Origin: Pseudomonas nitroreducens | Lineage (GTDB): Bacteria; Pseudomonadota; Gammaproteobacteria; Pseudomonadales; Pseudomonadaceae | NCBI RefSeq assembly: GCF_014204515.1 | Contig: NZ_JACHLI010000030.1 | Span: 34,167-98,166 of the forward strand | Reading direction: 5' to 3' | DNA: 64,000 bases | Shown here: piece by piece, positions 53,334-62,891 of the stretch | Layout: every line of letters begins with the position of its first letter | Numbering within the stretch: the stretch's first letter is position 1 | The notes under the pieces: generated by a model | Database searches by the model: none | What the model saw: only the letters and a program-made list of their open reading frames with translations | Told to the model about the DNA's origin: nothing | Position numbers and translations under genes: made by a program

Positions 53334-56300
53334 TGCGCGGTCTCCGTGGATTGAGGCGCAGGTTTAGGCTGGCGACGCAGCAGCGAGAGCAGCCAGACGA
53401 AGCAGATGGGCACGAAGATCACCCCCAGCAGCGTGGCGCTGAGCATCCCGCCGATCACCCCGGTGCCGATGGCGCGCTGGCTGGCGGCGCCGGCGCCGCT
53501 GGCGACCACCAGCGGCACCACGCCGAGGATGAAGGCCATGGAGGTCATGATGATCGGGCGGAAGCGCAGGCGAGCGGCCTGGATCGCGGCGTCGCGCAGG
53601 CTGTGGCCCTGTTCCCAGAGCTCCTTGGCGAACTCGACGATGAGGATCGCGTTCTTCGCCGCGAGACCAATGATGGTGATCAGGCCGACCTTGAAGTACA
53701 CGTCGTTGGGCAGCCCGGTGACCGTCACCGCGAGCACCGCGCCGAGGGCGCCGATGGGCACGATGAGCATCACCGACAGCGGGATCGCCCAGCTCTCGTA
53801 GAGCGCCACCAGCAGCAGGAACACCACCAGGATCGCCAGGGCGAACAGCTGGCTGGCCTGGCCGCTGGCGACCTTTTCCTGGTAGGAGAGGCCGGTCCAC
53901 TCGTAGCCGATGCCGGCCGGCAGCTCGCTCGTCAGGCGCTGCATCTCGGCCATGGCTTCGCCGGTACTGACACCCGGCGCGGCATCACCGGCGATACGGA
54001 TCGACGGGTAGCCGTTGTAGCGCGCCAGCTGCACCGGGCCTTCTTCCCAGCGGGTGCTGACGAAGGCGGACAGCGGCACCAGTTCGCCGTTGCTGTTGGG
54101 AACGTAGAGCTTGAGCACGGCTTCCGGGGTCATCCGGTCGCCCTGTTCGGCCTGCACCACCACGCGCTGCTGACGGCCGGCGTTGGCAAAATCGTTGATC
54201 ACCGAGGAGCCGAACGCGGTGGACAGCGCGCTGCTGATGGACTCGAAGCTCACCCCCAGGGTGCGCGCCTTCTCGCGGTCGATCTCCAGGCGCAGTTGGG
54301 GTGCCTCGGCGAGGCCTTCCATCATGGCGTAGAGGATCTTCGGGTTGCCGTTGGCCTGGCCGAGCAACTGGTCGCGGGCTGCCAGCAGCGCTTCGCGGCC
54401 AAGGCCGGCGCGGTCCTGCAGGCGCAGCGAGAAGCCGCCCGAGTTGCCCAGGCCGTCGATCGGCGGCGGGGTCACGGCCATGATCGCGCCGTCGCTGATG
54501 CCGGCGAAGCGCTCGTTGATCGCGGCGGTTTCCGCTTCGGCGGACTGCGATTTGTCGCGTACGGACCAGTCCTTCAGGGTCGGGAAGGCCAACGCGGCGT
54601 TCTCGCCCATGCCGGAGAAGCTGAAGCCCATCACCAGGAAGGACGACGCCACCGCCTCGCGGGACTTCAGGAACTGCTCCAGCTCCTGGCCGGTGACGTC
54701 GGCGCGCGCGCGGGTGGCGCCCGGCGGCAACTGGATGTCGACGATCATGTAGCCCTGGTCTTCCACCGGCACGAAGGATTCCGGCAGGCGCAGGTAGCTG
54801 TAGCCGAGCAGGGCGACGATGCCCGCGTAGATCAGCATGTAGCGCCCGGCGCGTTTCACCAGCGCGGTATTGAGCAGGGTGTAGCGCTCGGTCAGGCGGT
54901 TGAAGCCACGGTTGAAGGCGCCGAAGAAGCCGCGCTTCTCGTGGTGACCCTCGGGAATCGGCTTGAGCAGCGTCGCGCACAGCGCCGGGGTGAAGGTCAG
55001 GGCGAGGAAGCCGGAGAACAGGATCGACACCGCCAGCGACAGCGAGAACTGCTGGTAGATCACCCCCACGGAACCGGCCATGAACGCCAGCGGCATGAAC
55101 ACCGCCGAGAGCACCAGGGTGATGCCGATGATCGCGCCGGACACCTGGCCCATCGCCTTGACCGTGGCGGCGGGCGGGGAGAGGCCTTCCTCGGCCATGA
55201 TCCGCTCGACGTTCTCGACGACCACGATGGCGTCATCGACGAGAATGCCGATGGCCAGCACCATGCCGAACATGGTCATCATGTTCACCGAGAAGCCCAG
55301 CAGGTACATCATCGTCAGCGTGCCGAGCAGGCACACCGGCACCACGATGGCCGGGATCAGCGTGTAGCGCACGTTCTGCAGGAACAGGAACATCACCAGG
55401 AACACCAGCACCATGGCTTCGAGCAGGGTGTGGATGACCTTCTCGATGGCCACGTCGACGAAGCGCGAGGTGTCATAGGGCACCGAGTACTCGACGTCAT
55501 CGGGGAAGTTGACTGACAGCTCGTCCAGGCGCTGTTTCACCAGCTCGGCGGTCTGCAGGGCGTTGGCGCCAGGCGAGAGCTGGATGGCGCCGGCCACGGT
55601 GGGCTTGCCGTCCAGGCGGGCGGTGAAGTTGTAGCTTTCGCTGCCCACTTCCAGGCGCGCGACGTCGGCGAGCTTGACGGTGGAGCCGTCCGGGTTGGCG
55701 CGCAGGACGATGCGGCCGAACTCCGCCGGGTCGTCCAGGGTGCCTTTCACAGCCAGCGTCGCGGTCAGCTCCTGCTCGGTGGTGCCGGGGGAGGCGCCGA
55801 AGCTGCCGGCCGGTACCTGCACGTTCTGCCCGCGAATGGCGTTGCCCACGTCATCGATGGACAGGCCGTAGCCCACCAGCTTCTGCGGGTCGATCCACAC
55901 GCGCATGGCGGCTTCGGAGGAGAAGAACTGCAGCTTGCCGACGCCTTGGACGCGGCGCAGCTCGTTGTTGATGTTGCGCGCGGCGTAGTCGCCCAGGGCG
56001 GTTGTGTCGGTGCGCGCGGAACCTTCCTTGTAGTTCAGCGCGTAGATCAGCAGGAAGCCGGCGCTGGTCTGCTCGACCTCCAGTCCCTGCGTGAGCACGG
56101 CCTGGGGCATGCGCGCCTCGGCCTTCTTCAGGCGGTTCTGCACGTCCACCTGGGCCAGCTCCGGGTTGGTGCCGGGTTGGAAGGTGACCACCACTTCGGC
56201 CATGCCGTTGGAGTTGCTGGTGGATTCGAAGTAGAGCAGGCCCTTGGCGCCGTTGAGCTCCTCTTCGATCACGCTGGTGACCGAGTCCACCAGTACCTGC

Positions 56301-56461
56301 GCCGAGGCGCCGGGGTAGGTGGCGGTGACGGTGATCTGCGGCGGCGCCACGCTGGGGTACTGGGCCACCGGCAGCAGCGGGATGGCCAGCAGGCCGGCCA
56401 GGGAAATGAACAGCGCCACCACCCACGCGAAGTTGGGGCGCTTGATGAAGAACAGTGACAT
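53330..56461 (-). CDS. mexD: MexD, RND inner-membrane multidrug transporter (HAE1)
   Basis: The protein has 1043 residues, exactly MexD length as I recall. It begins MSLFFIKRPNFAWVVALFIS. TM4 carries GILVDDAIVVVENVER, and conserved blocks such as GFSFSGMGENAALAFPTLKDW and VTPPPIDGLGNSGGFSLRL lie in the second porter loop. In P. aeruginosa it exports fluoroquinolones, fourth-generation cephems, macrolides, tetracycline and biocides. mexC lies 27 nt upstream, oprJ overlaps downstream. Reading frame intact. Confidence 0.95.
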   Translation of the reverse strand: MSLFFIKRPNFAWVVALFISLAGLLAIPLLPVAQYPSVAPPQITVTATYPGASAQVLVDSVTSVIEEELNGAKGLLYFESTSNSNGMAEVVVTFQPGTNPELAQVDVQNRLKKAEARMPQAVLTQGLEVEQTSAGFLLIYALNYKEGSARTDTTALGDYAARNINNELRRVQGVGKLQFFSSEAAMRVWIDPQKLVGYGLSIDDVGNAIRGQNVQVPAGSFGASPGTTEQELTATLAVKGTLDDPAEFGRIVLRANPDGSTVKLADVARLEVGSESYNFTARLDGKPTVAGAIQLSPGANALQTAELVKQRLDELSVNFPDDVEYSVPYDTSRFVDVAIEKVIHTLLEAMVLVFLVMFLFLQNVRYTLIPAIVVPVCLLGTLTMMYLLGFSVNMMTMFGMVLAIGILVDDAIVVVENVERIMAEEGLSPPAATVKAMGQVSGAIIGITLVLSAVFMPLAFMAGSVGVIYQQFSLSLAVSILFSGFLALTFTPALCATLLKPIPEGHHEKRGFFGAFNRGFNRLTERYTLLNTALVKRAGRYMLIYAGIVALLGYSYLRLPESFVPVEDQGYMIVDIQLPPGATRARADVTGQELEQFLKSREAVASSFLVMGFSFSGMGENAALAFPTLKDWSVRDKSQSAEAETAAINERFAGISDGAIMAVTPPPIDGLGNSGGFSLRLQDRAGLGREALLAARDQLLGQANGNPKILYAMMEGLAEAPQLRLEIDREKARTLGVSFESISSALSTAFGSSVINDFANAGRQQRVVVQAEQGDRMTPEAVLKLYVPNSNGELVPLSAFVSTRWEEGPVQLARYNGYPSIRIAGDAAPGVSTGEAMAEMQRLTSELPAGIGYEWTGLSYQEKVASGQASQLFALAILVVFLLLVALYESWAIPLSVMLIVPIGALGAVLAVTVTGLPNDVYFKVGLITIIGLAAKNAILIVEFAKELWEQGHSLRDAAIQAARLRFRPIIMTSMAFILGVVPLVVASGAGAASQRAIGTGVIGGMLSATLLGVIFVPICFVWLLSLLRRQPKPAPQSTETAQ

Positions 56462-56488
56462 GGGGAATTCCTCGCGGCGATCCTGGCC

Positions 56489-57640
56489 TTACTGGCGCGA
56501 CGCCTGCTGTTGCTGCTGGGCGTGACGGGCTTCGACCTTGGCGCCCGGCTGCAGGCCGGTGAGGCCGCCGACAATGACCTGGTCGCCGTTGGCCAGGCCC
56601 TGGCTGATCTGCCAGCGCGAGCCTTGCATGGCGCCGGTCTGCACCTGGCGGGTCTCGACGCGGCTGTCAGCGCCGATCACCAACACGTGGGCGGTGCCGT
56701 CGGTGGCGCGCTGTACGGCACGTTGCGGCACTAGAATGGCCTTCGCCTCGGTGCCCTGCGGTGCGGTGACGCGCACGTACATGCCCGGCAGCAGCAGGCC
56801 GTCGGCGTTGGCGAACTTGCCGCGCAGCGAGACCTGGCCGGTGCCACGGTCCACCGAGACATCGGTGAACAGCAGCTCGCCCTGGCGCTCGTACTGGGTG
56901 CCTTCCACGCGCAGGCTCAGGGCCTGGCTCTGGCCGGCGGGGAGGTTGCCGCTCTTGAGTGCTTCACGCAGGCGCAGGGCGTCGGCCACCGGTTGGGTGA
57001 AGTCGGCGTAGATCGGGTCGAGCTGCTGGATGCGCGCCATCAGCGTGGCGTCGCCCTGGCCCACCAATGCGCCTTCGGTCACCAGCGCACGGCCGATGCG
57101 CCCGGAGATCGGCGCCTTCACCGAGGCGTAGCCCAGGTTCAGCCGCGCGGTTTCCAGGTCGGCCTGGGCCGAGCGCACCGAAGCCTGGGCACTGCGCAGG
57201 TCGGCGGTGGCGGTGTCGAAGTCCTGCTGGCTGACCGCTTCGATCTTCACCAGTGGCTCGTAGCGCTTCACCCGTGCCTGGGCTTCCTGCTGTGCGGCCT
57301 GGGCCCGTGCCAGCTTGCCTTCGGCGCGGGACACGGCGGCTTTCAGCGGCGCCGGATCGATCTGGAACAGCAGGTCACCGGCCTTCACGTCAGCGCCTTC
57401 CTCGAAGCGCTTCTGCACCACGATGCCCGCCACCCGTGCGCGCACCTCGGCGACGCGCATCGGCTCGATACGCCCCGGCAACTCCGAGGTCAGGGTGAGG
57501 GGCTCGGTCGCGACCGCCACCACATCCACCGGGCGAGCCGTCTCCGCGGCTGCCGGCGGCTCGCCGGACTGTCCGCAACCTGCCAGTGCCAGCGCTGCTA
57601 CCAAAGCACTGATCGTCCCTACTGCACGCAACCTGCCCAT
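56489..57640 (-). CDS. mexC: MexC, RND periplasmic adaptor lipoprotein
   Basis: The protein has 383 residues. Lipobox LAGC near residue 22, then LPGRIEPMRVAEVRARVAG of the biotinyl-lipoyl domain, GDLLFQIDPAPLKAAV (the same block that is damaged in mexE of this window), an alpha-hairpin, and a beta-barrel with YADFTQPVADALRL. It connects MexD to OprJ. First gene of the operon, divergent from nfxB with the candidate NfxB operator between them. Reading frame intact. Confidence 0.94.
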   Translation of the reverse strand: MGRLRAVGTISALVAALALAGCGQSGEPPAAAETARPVDVVAVATEPLTLTSELPGRIEPMRVAEVRARVAGIVVQKRFEEGADVKAGDLLFQIDPAPLKAAVSRAEGKLARAQAAQQEAQARVKRYEPLVKIEAVSQQDFDTATADLRSAQASVRSAQADLETARLNLGYASVKAPISGRIGRALVTEGALVGQGDATLMARIQQLDPIYADFTQPVADALRLREALKSGNLPAGQSQALSLRVEGTQYERQGELLFTDVSVDRGTGQVSLRGKFANADGLLLPGMYVRVTAPQGTEAKAILVPQRAVQRATDGTAHVLVIGADSRVETRQVQTGAMQGSRWQISQGLANGDQVIVGGLTGLQPGAKVEARHAQQQQQASRQ

Positions 57641-57694
57641 GATTCACCCGGGTCTCATCTATCTGGAAAGGTGCGCATGATCCTTTTAAACTCA

Positions 57695-57718
57695 ACATGA
57701 GTCAATAAAGTCTCATGT
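57695..57718. promoter_or_regulatory. Candidate NfxB operator in the nfxB-mexC divergent region
   Basis: ACATGAG-N10-CTCATGT is a perfect inverted repeat with 7-bp arms in the AT-rich 180-nt space between mexC and nfxB, 55 nt from the mexC start. NfxB is known to repress mexCD-oprJ and itself from this region in P. aeruginosa; this exact site is inferred. Confidence 0.65.
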
Positions 57719-57820
57719 GATTCGTTTGTGTATAAAAATGTCATATCCTTTCACGGAGCGAGGCTTTTTCTGCACAATGCGTCCAACGACCCCCATCCAC
57801 ACCTGACATGAGGCCCCCGA

Positions 57821-58384
57821 ATGACACTCTCTGCCCACGATGAACGTCTCCTCAAGGCGCTGGCCCTGGCCATCGTCGATCGCCCGCGGGCGACCCTGAA
57901 GGAACTGGCGGAATCGGCGGGCGTGAGCAAGGCCACCCTGCATCGCTTCTGCGGCACCCGCGACGGCCTGGTGCAGATGCTCGAAGGCTACGGCCATACG
58001 GTGATCCGGCAGATCCTCGAAGCCTCCGAACTGCAGCAGGCCGAGCCGCTGGAGGCGCTGCGCCGGCTGATCGCCGAGCACCTGCGGCACCGCGACATGC
58101 TGAACTTCCTGCTGTTCCAGTACCGCGCCGAAAGCCTCGACATGGAGGCGACCACCGAGCGCTGGGGCTACTACACCGAGGCGGTCGACGCCTTCTTCCT
58201 CCGTGGCCAGCAGGGCGGCGTGTTCCGCATCGACATCACCGCCGCGGTGTTCACCGAACTGTTCCTCTCCATGCTCTACGGTATGGTCGACGCCGAGCGT
58301 TACGGCCGCGCGGCCAGCTCCAGTTCCGCCCAGGTGCTGGAGCAGCTGTTCCTCCATGGTTCACTGGTCCAACCCACGGCCTGA
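57821..58384 (+). CDS. nfxB: NfxB, TetR/LacI-like repressor of mexCD-oprJ
   Basis: The protein has 187 residues, like P. aeruginosa NfxB. The DNA-binding part reads IVDRPRATLKELAESAGVSKATLHRFCGTRDGLVQML, and the C-terminal domain keeps DAFFLRGQQGGVFRIDITAAVFTELF and YGMVDAERYGRAASS. It represses mexCD-oprJ; in P. aeruginosa nfxB mutants overproduce the pump. Frame intact, so the pump should be repressed in this strain. ATG 57821 has GAGG 7 nt upstream. Confidence 0.93.
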   Translation: MTLSAHDERLLKALALAIVDRPRATLKELAESAGVSKATLHRFCGTRDGLVQMLEGYGHTVIRQILEASELQQAEPLEALRRLIAEHLRHRDMLNFLLFQYRAESLDMEATTERWGYYTEAVDAFFLRGQQGGVFRIDITAAVFTELFLSMLYGMVDAERYGRAASSSSAQVLEQLFLHGSLVQPTA

Positions 58385-58474
58385 ACCGATCCGCCGCGGG
58401 AGTTGCGGCTGGCCGGGCAGGGCGGTTTTCCGTACCATGGCGGCCCCTTCGCAGTCCTCGCCTTCGAGTAGAAA

Positions 58475-59920
58475 ATGAAACCCGCCCGCCTGCGTGCCGA
58501 TGTCCTGGCCGGACTCACCACGTCCTTCGCGCTGGTGCCCGAGTGCATCGCCTTCGCCCTGGTCGCTCACCTCAACCCGCTGATGGGCCTGTATGGCGCC
58601 TTCATCCTCTGCACCCTGACGGCGCTGTTCGGCGGCCGCCCCGGCATGGTCTCCGGCGCCGCCGGCTCGATGGCGGTGGTGATAGTCGCGCTGGTGGTAC
58701 AGCACGGTGTGCAGTACCTGCTGGCCACGGTGCTGCTGGGCGGGCTGGTGATGATCCTGTTCGGCGTCCTGCGCCTGGGCAAGCTGGTGCGCATGGTGCC
58801 GCACCCGGTGATGCTGGGCTTCGTCAACGGCCTGGCGATCGTCATCGCCCTGGCGCAGCTGGAGCACTTCAAGGATGGCGAGCACTGGCTCAGCGGCAGC
58901 CCGCTGTACGTGATGCTGGGGCTGGTGGCCGTGACCATGGCGGTGGTCTACGGGCTGCCGAAGCTGACCCGCGCGGTGCCGCCGGCCCTGGTGGCGATCC
59001 TCGGCGTCGGCCTGGCGGTCTACCTGCTCGGCCTGCCGACCCGCACCCTGGGCGACATGGCGCACATCGCCGGCGGCCTGCCGCAGTTCGCCTGGCCGGC
59101 TATCCCGTGGAACCTGGAGACGCTGCGGATCATCGCGCCCTACGCCTTCCTCATGGCCATGGTCGGCATCCTGGAAACCCTGCTGACGCTCAACCTCACC
59201 GACGAGATCACCCAGACCCGCGGCTTCCCGGATCGCGAGTGCGTGGCCCTGGGCGGCGCCAACATCGTCTCCGGGCTGTTCGGCGGCATGGGCGGTTGCG
59301 CCATGATCGGCCAGACGGTGATCAACCTCAGCTCCGGCGGCCGTGGCCGGCTTTCCGGTGTGGTGACAGGGGTGATGATCCTGCTCTTCGTGCTGTTCCT
59401 CTCGCCGCTGATCGAGCGTATCCCGCTGGCGGCGCTGGTGGGCGTGATGTTCGTGGTGTCCCAGCAGACCTTCGCCTGGGCTTCGCTGCGGGTGCTGAAC
59501 AAGGTGCCGTTGAGCGACGTGCTGGTGATCGTTGCGGTGACCGCCATCACCGTCGCCACGGACCTGGCCATGGCGGTGTTCTGCGGGATCATCCTGGCGG
59601 CGCTGGACTTTGCCTGGAAGCACGCCCGCGAGCTGTATGCGGACATCCATGAGCAAGCCGATGGCAGCAAGCTGTACCGCGTCCACGGCACGCTGTTCTT
59701 CGCTTCCACCACGCCCTTCCTCAACCAGTTCGACCCGTCCGGCGACCCGCCGCAGGTCACCCTGGACTGTGCGCACCTGAGCTTCGTCGATTACTCGGCC
59801 ATCGCCGCGCTGATGACCCTGCGCGAGCGCTACGCCAAGGCTGGCAAGCACCTGCGCGTGGTGCACCTGTCCGAGCGTTGCAAGCAATTGCTCAAGCGGG
59901 CCGGCGCGCAGCACGCCTGA
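58475..59920 (+). CDS. SulP-family anion transporter with STAS domain
   Basis: The protein has 481 residues. About 11-12 membrane helices with the SulP pattern (GLTTSFALVPECIAFALVAHLNP, GLYGAFI, SGAAGSMAVV, MVGILETLLTLNLTDEIT, NIVSGLFGGMGGCAMIGQTVIN), then a C-terminal cytoplasmic STAS domain at about residues 390-475 (DCAHLSFVDYSAIAALMTL). It exchanges or symports anions such as sulfate, bicarbonate or dicarboxylates; substrate not assigned. It starts 90 nt after nfxB and converges with the DUF2938 gene. Confidence 0.92.
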   Translation: MKPARLRADVLAGLTTSFALVPECIAFALVAHLNPLMGLYGAFILCTLTALFGGRPGMVSGAAGSMAVVIVALVVQHGVQYLLATVLLGGLVMILFGVLRLGKLVRMVPHPVMLGFVNGLAIVIALAQLEHFKDGEHWLSGSPLYVMLGLVAVTMAVVYGLPKLTRAVPPALVAILGVGLAVYLLGLPTRTLGDMAHIAGGLPQFAWPAIPWNLETLRIIAPYAFLMAMVGILETLLTLNLTDEITQTRGFPDRECVALGGANIVSGLFGGMGGCAMIGQTVINLSSGGRGRLSGVVTGVMILLFVLFLSPLIERIPLAALVGVMFVVSQQTFAWASLRVLNKVPLSDVLVIVAVTAITVATDLAMAVFCGIILAALDFAWKHARELYADIHEQADGSKLYRVHGTLFFASTTPFLNQFDPSGDPPQVTLDCAHLSFVDYSAIAALMTLRERYAKAGKHLRVVHLSERCKQLLKRAGAQHA

Positions 59921-59932
59921 GGTCGTCGCACC

Positions 59933-60421
59933 TCAGCCGACGGAAAGCAGTAGAGCCGCCAGGTACAGCCCCAGGCCGAACACCGTATGGGTGATCAGGC
60001 TGTGCAGCCGCGCCTTGCCAGGGTTGGCGCTCTTCGCCGCGGCGATGCCCAGGCCCAGCGCCGGCTGCATCAGCAGGAAGGGCATGGCCACGGTGACCAC
60101 ACCGAAAAGCAGCGTTGGCAGCAGGGTGGGCCGGCTCAGCCAGGCGCTGCCGGTCAGCGCGACCAGCGCGACGGCGAAGACCATCCCGGTGAGGTAGTGG
60201 ATGACCCAGCCCAGCGGGCGTTCGCCGGTTACCGGTGTGGCTTTGCCGATGGCCGCGTGGCGGAACTGGCCGCGCGGCATGTGGCCGATCCAGCGGCCGA
60301 TCAGGGCGTAGTCCAGAGACGGCACGCCGAGCAGGCGCCGGCGCAGGACGGTCCAGGCGTCCATCAGCAGGGTGGCGCCGATGCCGATGGCGATAGCGCT
60401 GAGGAAGGTCGAGAGGGGCAT
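59933..60421 (-). CDS. DUF2938 integral membrane protein
   Basis: The protein has 162 residues with four or five predicted helices. Polar blocks such as DYALIGRWIGHMPRGQFRH and VTGERPLGWVIHYLTGMVFA, and the GLHxxIxHxVFGxGLY-like end (SLITHTVFGLGLYLAALLL), match the DUF2938 pattern. Start at ATG 60421 with AGGA upstream rather than the longer frame to 60457. It follows the MFS gene by 58 nt on the same strand, so they may be co-transcribed. Function unknown. Confidence 0.8.
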   Translation of the reverse strand: MPLSTFLSAIAIGIGATLLMDAWTVLRRRLLGVPSLDYALIGRWIGHMPRGQFRHAAIGKATPVTGERPLGWVIHYLTGMVFAVALVALTGSAWLSRPTLLPTLLFGVVTVAMPFLLMQPALGLGIAAAKSANPGKARLHSLITHTVFGLGLYLAALLLSVG

Positions 60422-60479
60422 GGCTGATTCCTTCGAGTGAGTCGAGGGAACCAGCATCCCGGTTCAAGTGGACTTGAGG

Positions 60480-61676
60480 TCAAGCCTCTGCGGCGACGCG
60501 TCTGCTCAGGTTCGAGCCCAGCACATAGAACACCCCGCCGCCGATGATGAAGGCGCCGAGCATGACAAACACCCAGTGCGGGGCGAACAGCGAGAGGAAG
60601 AAGCCCACCAGGATCGGCCCGAAGGCGCCGCCCAGGTTGGCCAGGTTCTGCGTGCCGTAGTACACCCCGCGCAGGTGGTGCGGAGCGATGCGGTCGATGA
60701 ACATGTACTCGGCAGGGATCACGATGATCTCGCCCAGGGTGAACACCGCCATCGCCAGGCCCCAGTGCCAGAGGCTGTGGGACAGGCCGAAGCCGACGAT
60801 GCCGAGCACGAACAGCGCCAGACCGACCACCAGCCAGCGCTCCAGGTGCTCGTTGCCGATGCGCTTGCCCAGCAGGTACTGCAGGGCGATCACCGTCACG
60901 GCGTTGACCCCCAGCAGGGTCTGGATCACCTGGTAGGCATACTCCGCCGTGCCGGTGGCCACCAGGTATTGCGACAGGTAGGCGGAAAACTGGCCGAACA
61001 CCACCGCAGTGAGTACGCCTCCAATGGTGAAATACATCAACCGATGGTCCTTCGTCAGCACGCCCAGCACCGCGAGGAACGAGGGTGGCGCCACGCCTTC
61101 GGCCGGACGCATGCCACGGTCGCCATAGCGCAGGAAGGCGAGCAGGAAGAGGCTGCCCAGCAGCGCCGAGAGCACGAACGGCAGGTGCTGGCTCCAGTGC
61201 GCCAGGGCGGCGCCGATGAAGGGGCCGATGGCGTAGGCGAGGTTGATCAGCGTGTAGCGGATGGAGAACGCGCGGCCCTGTTCAGCGGCCGGCAGCAGGC
61301 GGCCGAAGAGGGTTTTCACCACCACGTCGGTGACCGAATAGGCGAAGTTGAAGCCCAGCAGGAACAGGAAGAACAACCACAGCTGGCTGGTCAGCAGCAT
61401 GCCGGCGAAGGCGGCGACGAAGCAGCTGCCAAAGCCCAGGATCAGGCGGAAGCCGGGCATCCGGTCGATCAGGAAGCCGCCGTAGAGGCTGAGCAGCGAG
61501 CCGCCGAACAGCGCGCCACCCATGATCAGGCCGATGCGGTCGACACCCAGGCCGAATCGGGTGGAGAGGTAGATCACCAGGTAGGGCAGGGTGATGGCGC
61601 GGCCCAGGGTGAGCAGGAAGGTGCCGCACAGCAGCAGGTTGACCTGTAGCGGGTAACGCTTGAGCGCGGCGAGCAT
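60480..61676 (-). CDS. MFS transporter (DHA1, MdtH/YceL-like)
   Basis: The protein has 398 residues and 12 predicted helices. It begins MLAALKRYPLQVNLLLCGTFLLTLGRAITLPYLVIYLS, with GGFLIDRMPGFRLIL as motif A between helices 2 and 3. It resembles MdtH-type drug/H+ antiporters. Substrate unknown. Probable operon with the DUF2938 gene downstream. Confidence 0.88.
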   Translation of the reverse strand: MLAALKRYPLQVNLLLCGTFLLTLGRAITLPYLVIYLSTRFGLGVDRIGLIMGGALFGGSLLSLYGGFLIDRMPGFRLILGFGSCFVAAFAGMLLTSQLWLFFLFLLGFNFAYSVTDVVVKTLFGRLLPAAEQGRAFSIRYTLINLAYAIGPFIGAALAHWSQHLPFVLSALLGSLFLLAFLRYGDRGMRPAEGVAPPSFLAVLGVLTKDHRLMYFTIGGVLTAVVFGQFSAYLSQYLVATGTAEYAYQVIQTLLGVNAVTVIALQYLLGKRIGNEHLERWLVVGLALFVLGIVGFGLSHSLWHWGLAMAVFTLGEIIVIPAEYMFIDRIAPHHLRGVYYGTQNLANLGGAFGPILVGFFLSLFAPHWVFVMLGAFIIGGGVFYVLGSNLSRRVAAEA

Positions 61677-61786
61677 TCCATGCCTCGGCTGAAGGTGGGA
61701 GCGGTTGGGCTCCCGATCCTAGCAGCGCCGACTTGGTGCATGGCAAGCGCCGGAGGCGCGTTTTCGCCTCCGGCGTGCCCGCTGGG

Positions 61787-62002
61787 TCAGCTCTTGCCGT
61801 GCTTGCCTTGGCCCTTCAGCTCGGCGACGGTCTTGCCGCCCACGCCCCAGGCGTCGAGGGCGATTTCCTGGATCACCACGTAGGTGGTGGACGGCGGCTT
61901 GCGCAGCACGCGCTCCAGCAGCTCTGTGACGCCTTCGATGAGTTGGCGGCGCTCGTCGGCGGTGACGCCTTCGTCGGTGACCTGGATGTTCACATAGGGC
62001 AT
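61787..62002 (-). CDS. 4-oxalocrotonate tautomerase-family protein
   Basis: The protein has 71 residues. After Met removal the N-terminus is Pro (PYVNIQVTDEGVTADERRQL), the catalytic base of this family; the hydrophobic core and RVLRKPPSTTYVVIQEI segment fit. It catalyses keto-enol tautomerisation or a related dehalogenase/hydratase reaction; no aromatic meta-cleavage genes are near. ATG 62002 with GGAG upstream is chosen; the frame upstream to 62050 has no family similarity. It follows the SDR gene by 56 nt on the same strand. Confidence 0.88.
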   Translation of the reverse strand: MPYVNIQVTDEGVTADERRQLIEGVTELLERVLRKPPSTTYVVIQEIALDAWGVGGKTVAELKGQGKHGKS

Positions 62003-62058
62003 GGCGGTTCTCCGTTGTCGTTGGATTTGTCGTTGGAATTGTCGTGGCAAAGGCTGGC

Positions 62059-62793
62059 TTACCAGACGCCGGTGGTGGCGCCACCGTCGACGTTGAGGAC
62101 GGTCCCGCTGACGAAGGTCGAGTCGGTCAGGTAGAGCACTGCGTCGACGATATCCTGCGGATCGCCGATCTGGCCACTGGGGGCGAGGCCGCGCAGGAAG
62201 GCGCGCGTGCCCTCGTCATCGGCGTGCAGCGGCGTTTCGATGATCCCCGGCGCTACCGCGTTGACCTGCACGTGGGCGGCCGCCAGCTCCAGGGCCAGGC
62301 CGCGCACCGCGCTGTTGAGGCCGCCCTTGATCAGCACCGGCAGCAGCGCCGGGACCTTCACGTTGGGCTGCATGGCGATCGAGGCGGTGATGGTGACGAT
62401 GTGCCCCGAGCCATTGGCGGCCATGTGCCGGGCGGCGGCCTGGGACGGGTAGAAGAAGCCCAGCAGGTTGGTACCGACGATGGCGTTGACTTCTTCCTCG
62501 GTGTAATCGATGACTGCCTTGGGAATGAAGATGCCGGCGTTGTTGATCAGGATGTCCACCCGGCCGAAGGCTTCGATGGCCTGGGCGAACAGGCGCTTGG
62601 CGGTGTCCGGCCGGGCGATGTCACCGGCCACGGCGAGGAAGTTGTGCGGGTTGCCCAGCTGGGCGGCGGCTTCTTCCAGGCGAGCCTGGGTGCGGGCGTT
62701 GCCGACCACGTTGTAGCCGCGTTGCAGGTAGGCGCGGGCGATGGCGAAGCCGAGGCCGCTGGAAGCGCCGGTGACGATGACGGTCTTGCTCAT
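62059..62793 (-). CDS. Short-chain dehydrogenase/reductase fold protein lacking the catalytic Tyr
   Basis: The protein has 244 residues. It has the cofactor loop TGASSGLG (8-15), NNAG (85-88 region), Ser138 and Lys156. The canonical YxxxK motif is replaced: the position four before Lys156 is Pro152 (LPVLIKGG). The fold and NAD(P)-binding site look intact, so it may bind cofactor but use a different mechanism, or serve a non-catalytic role. I recall other SDRs with this PxxxK-type change, so it may be a real subfamily. Co-directional with the tautomerase and divergent from a LysR gene. Confidence 0.87.
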   Translation of the reverse strand: MSKTVIVTGASSGLGFAIARAYLQRGYNVVGNARTQARLEEAAAQLGNPHNFLAVAGDIARPDTAKRLFAQAIEAFGRVDILINNAGIFIPKAVIDYTEEEVNAIVGTNLLGFFYPSQAAARHMAANGSGHIVTITASIAMQPNVKVPALLPVLIKGGLNSAVRGLALELAAAHVQVNAVAPGIIETPLHADDEGTRAFLRGLAPSGQIGDPQDIVDAVLYLTDSTFVSGTVLNVDGGATTGVW

Positions 62794-62891
62794 GGTGATT
62801 CTCCGAGAGTGGGGCGGGGCGGCGTGCCCGCGTCTTGGAGGCCAATCTAGGCGGCAATCGATACTTGAAAAATGAGGCTGGCGGCATTTGA

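Noticed and set aside
53240..55516. Plus-strand open frame of 758 codons opposite mexD
   Set aside because: Same shadow pattern (His, Gln, Glu, Arg rich, no domain) opposite an intact RND gene.
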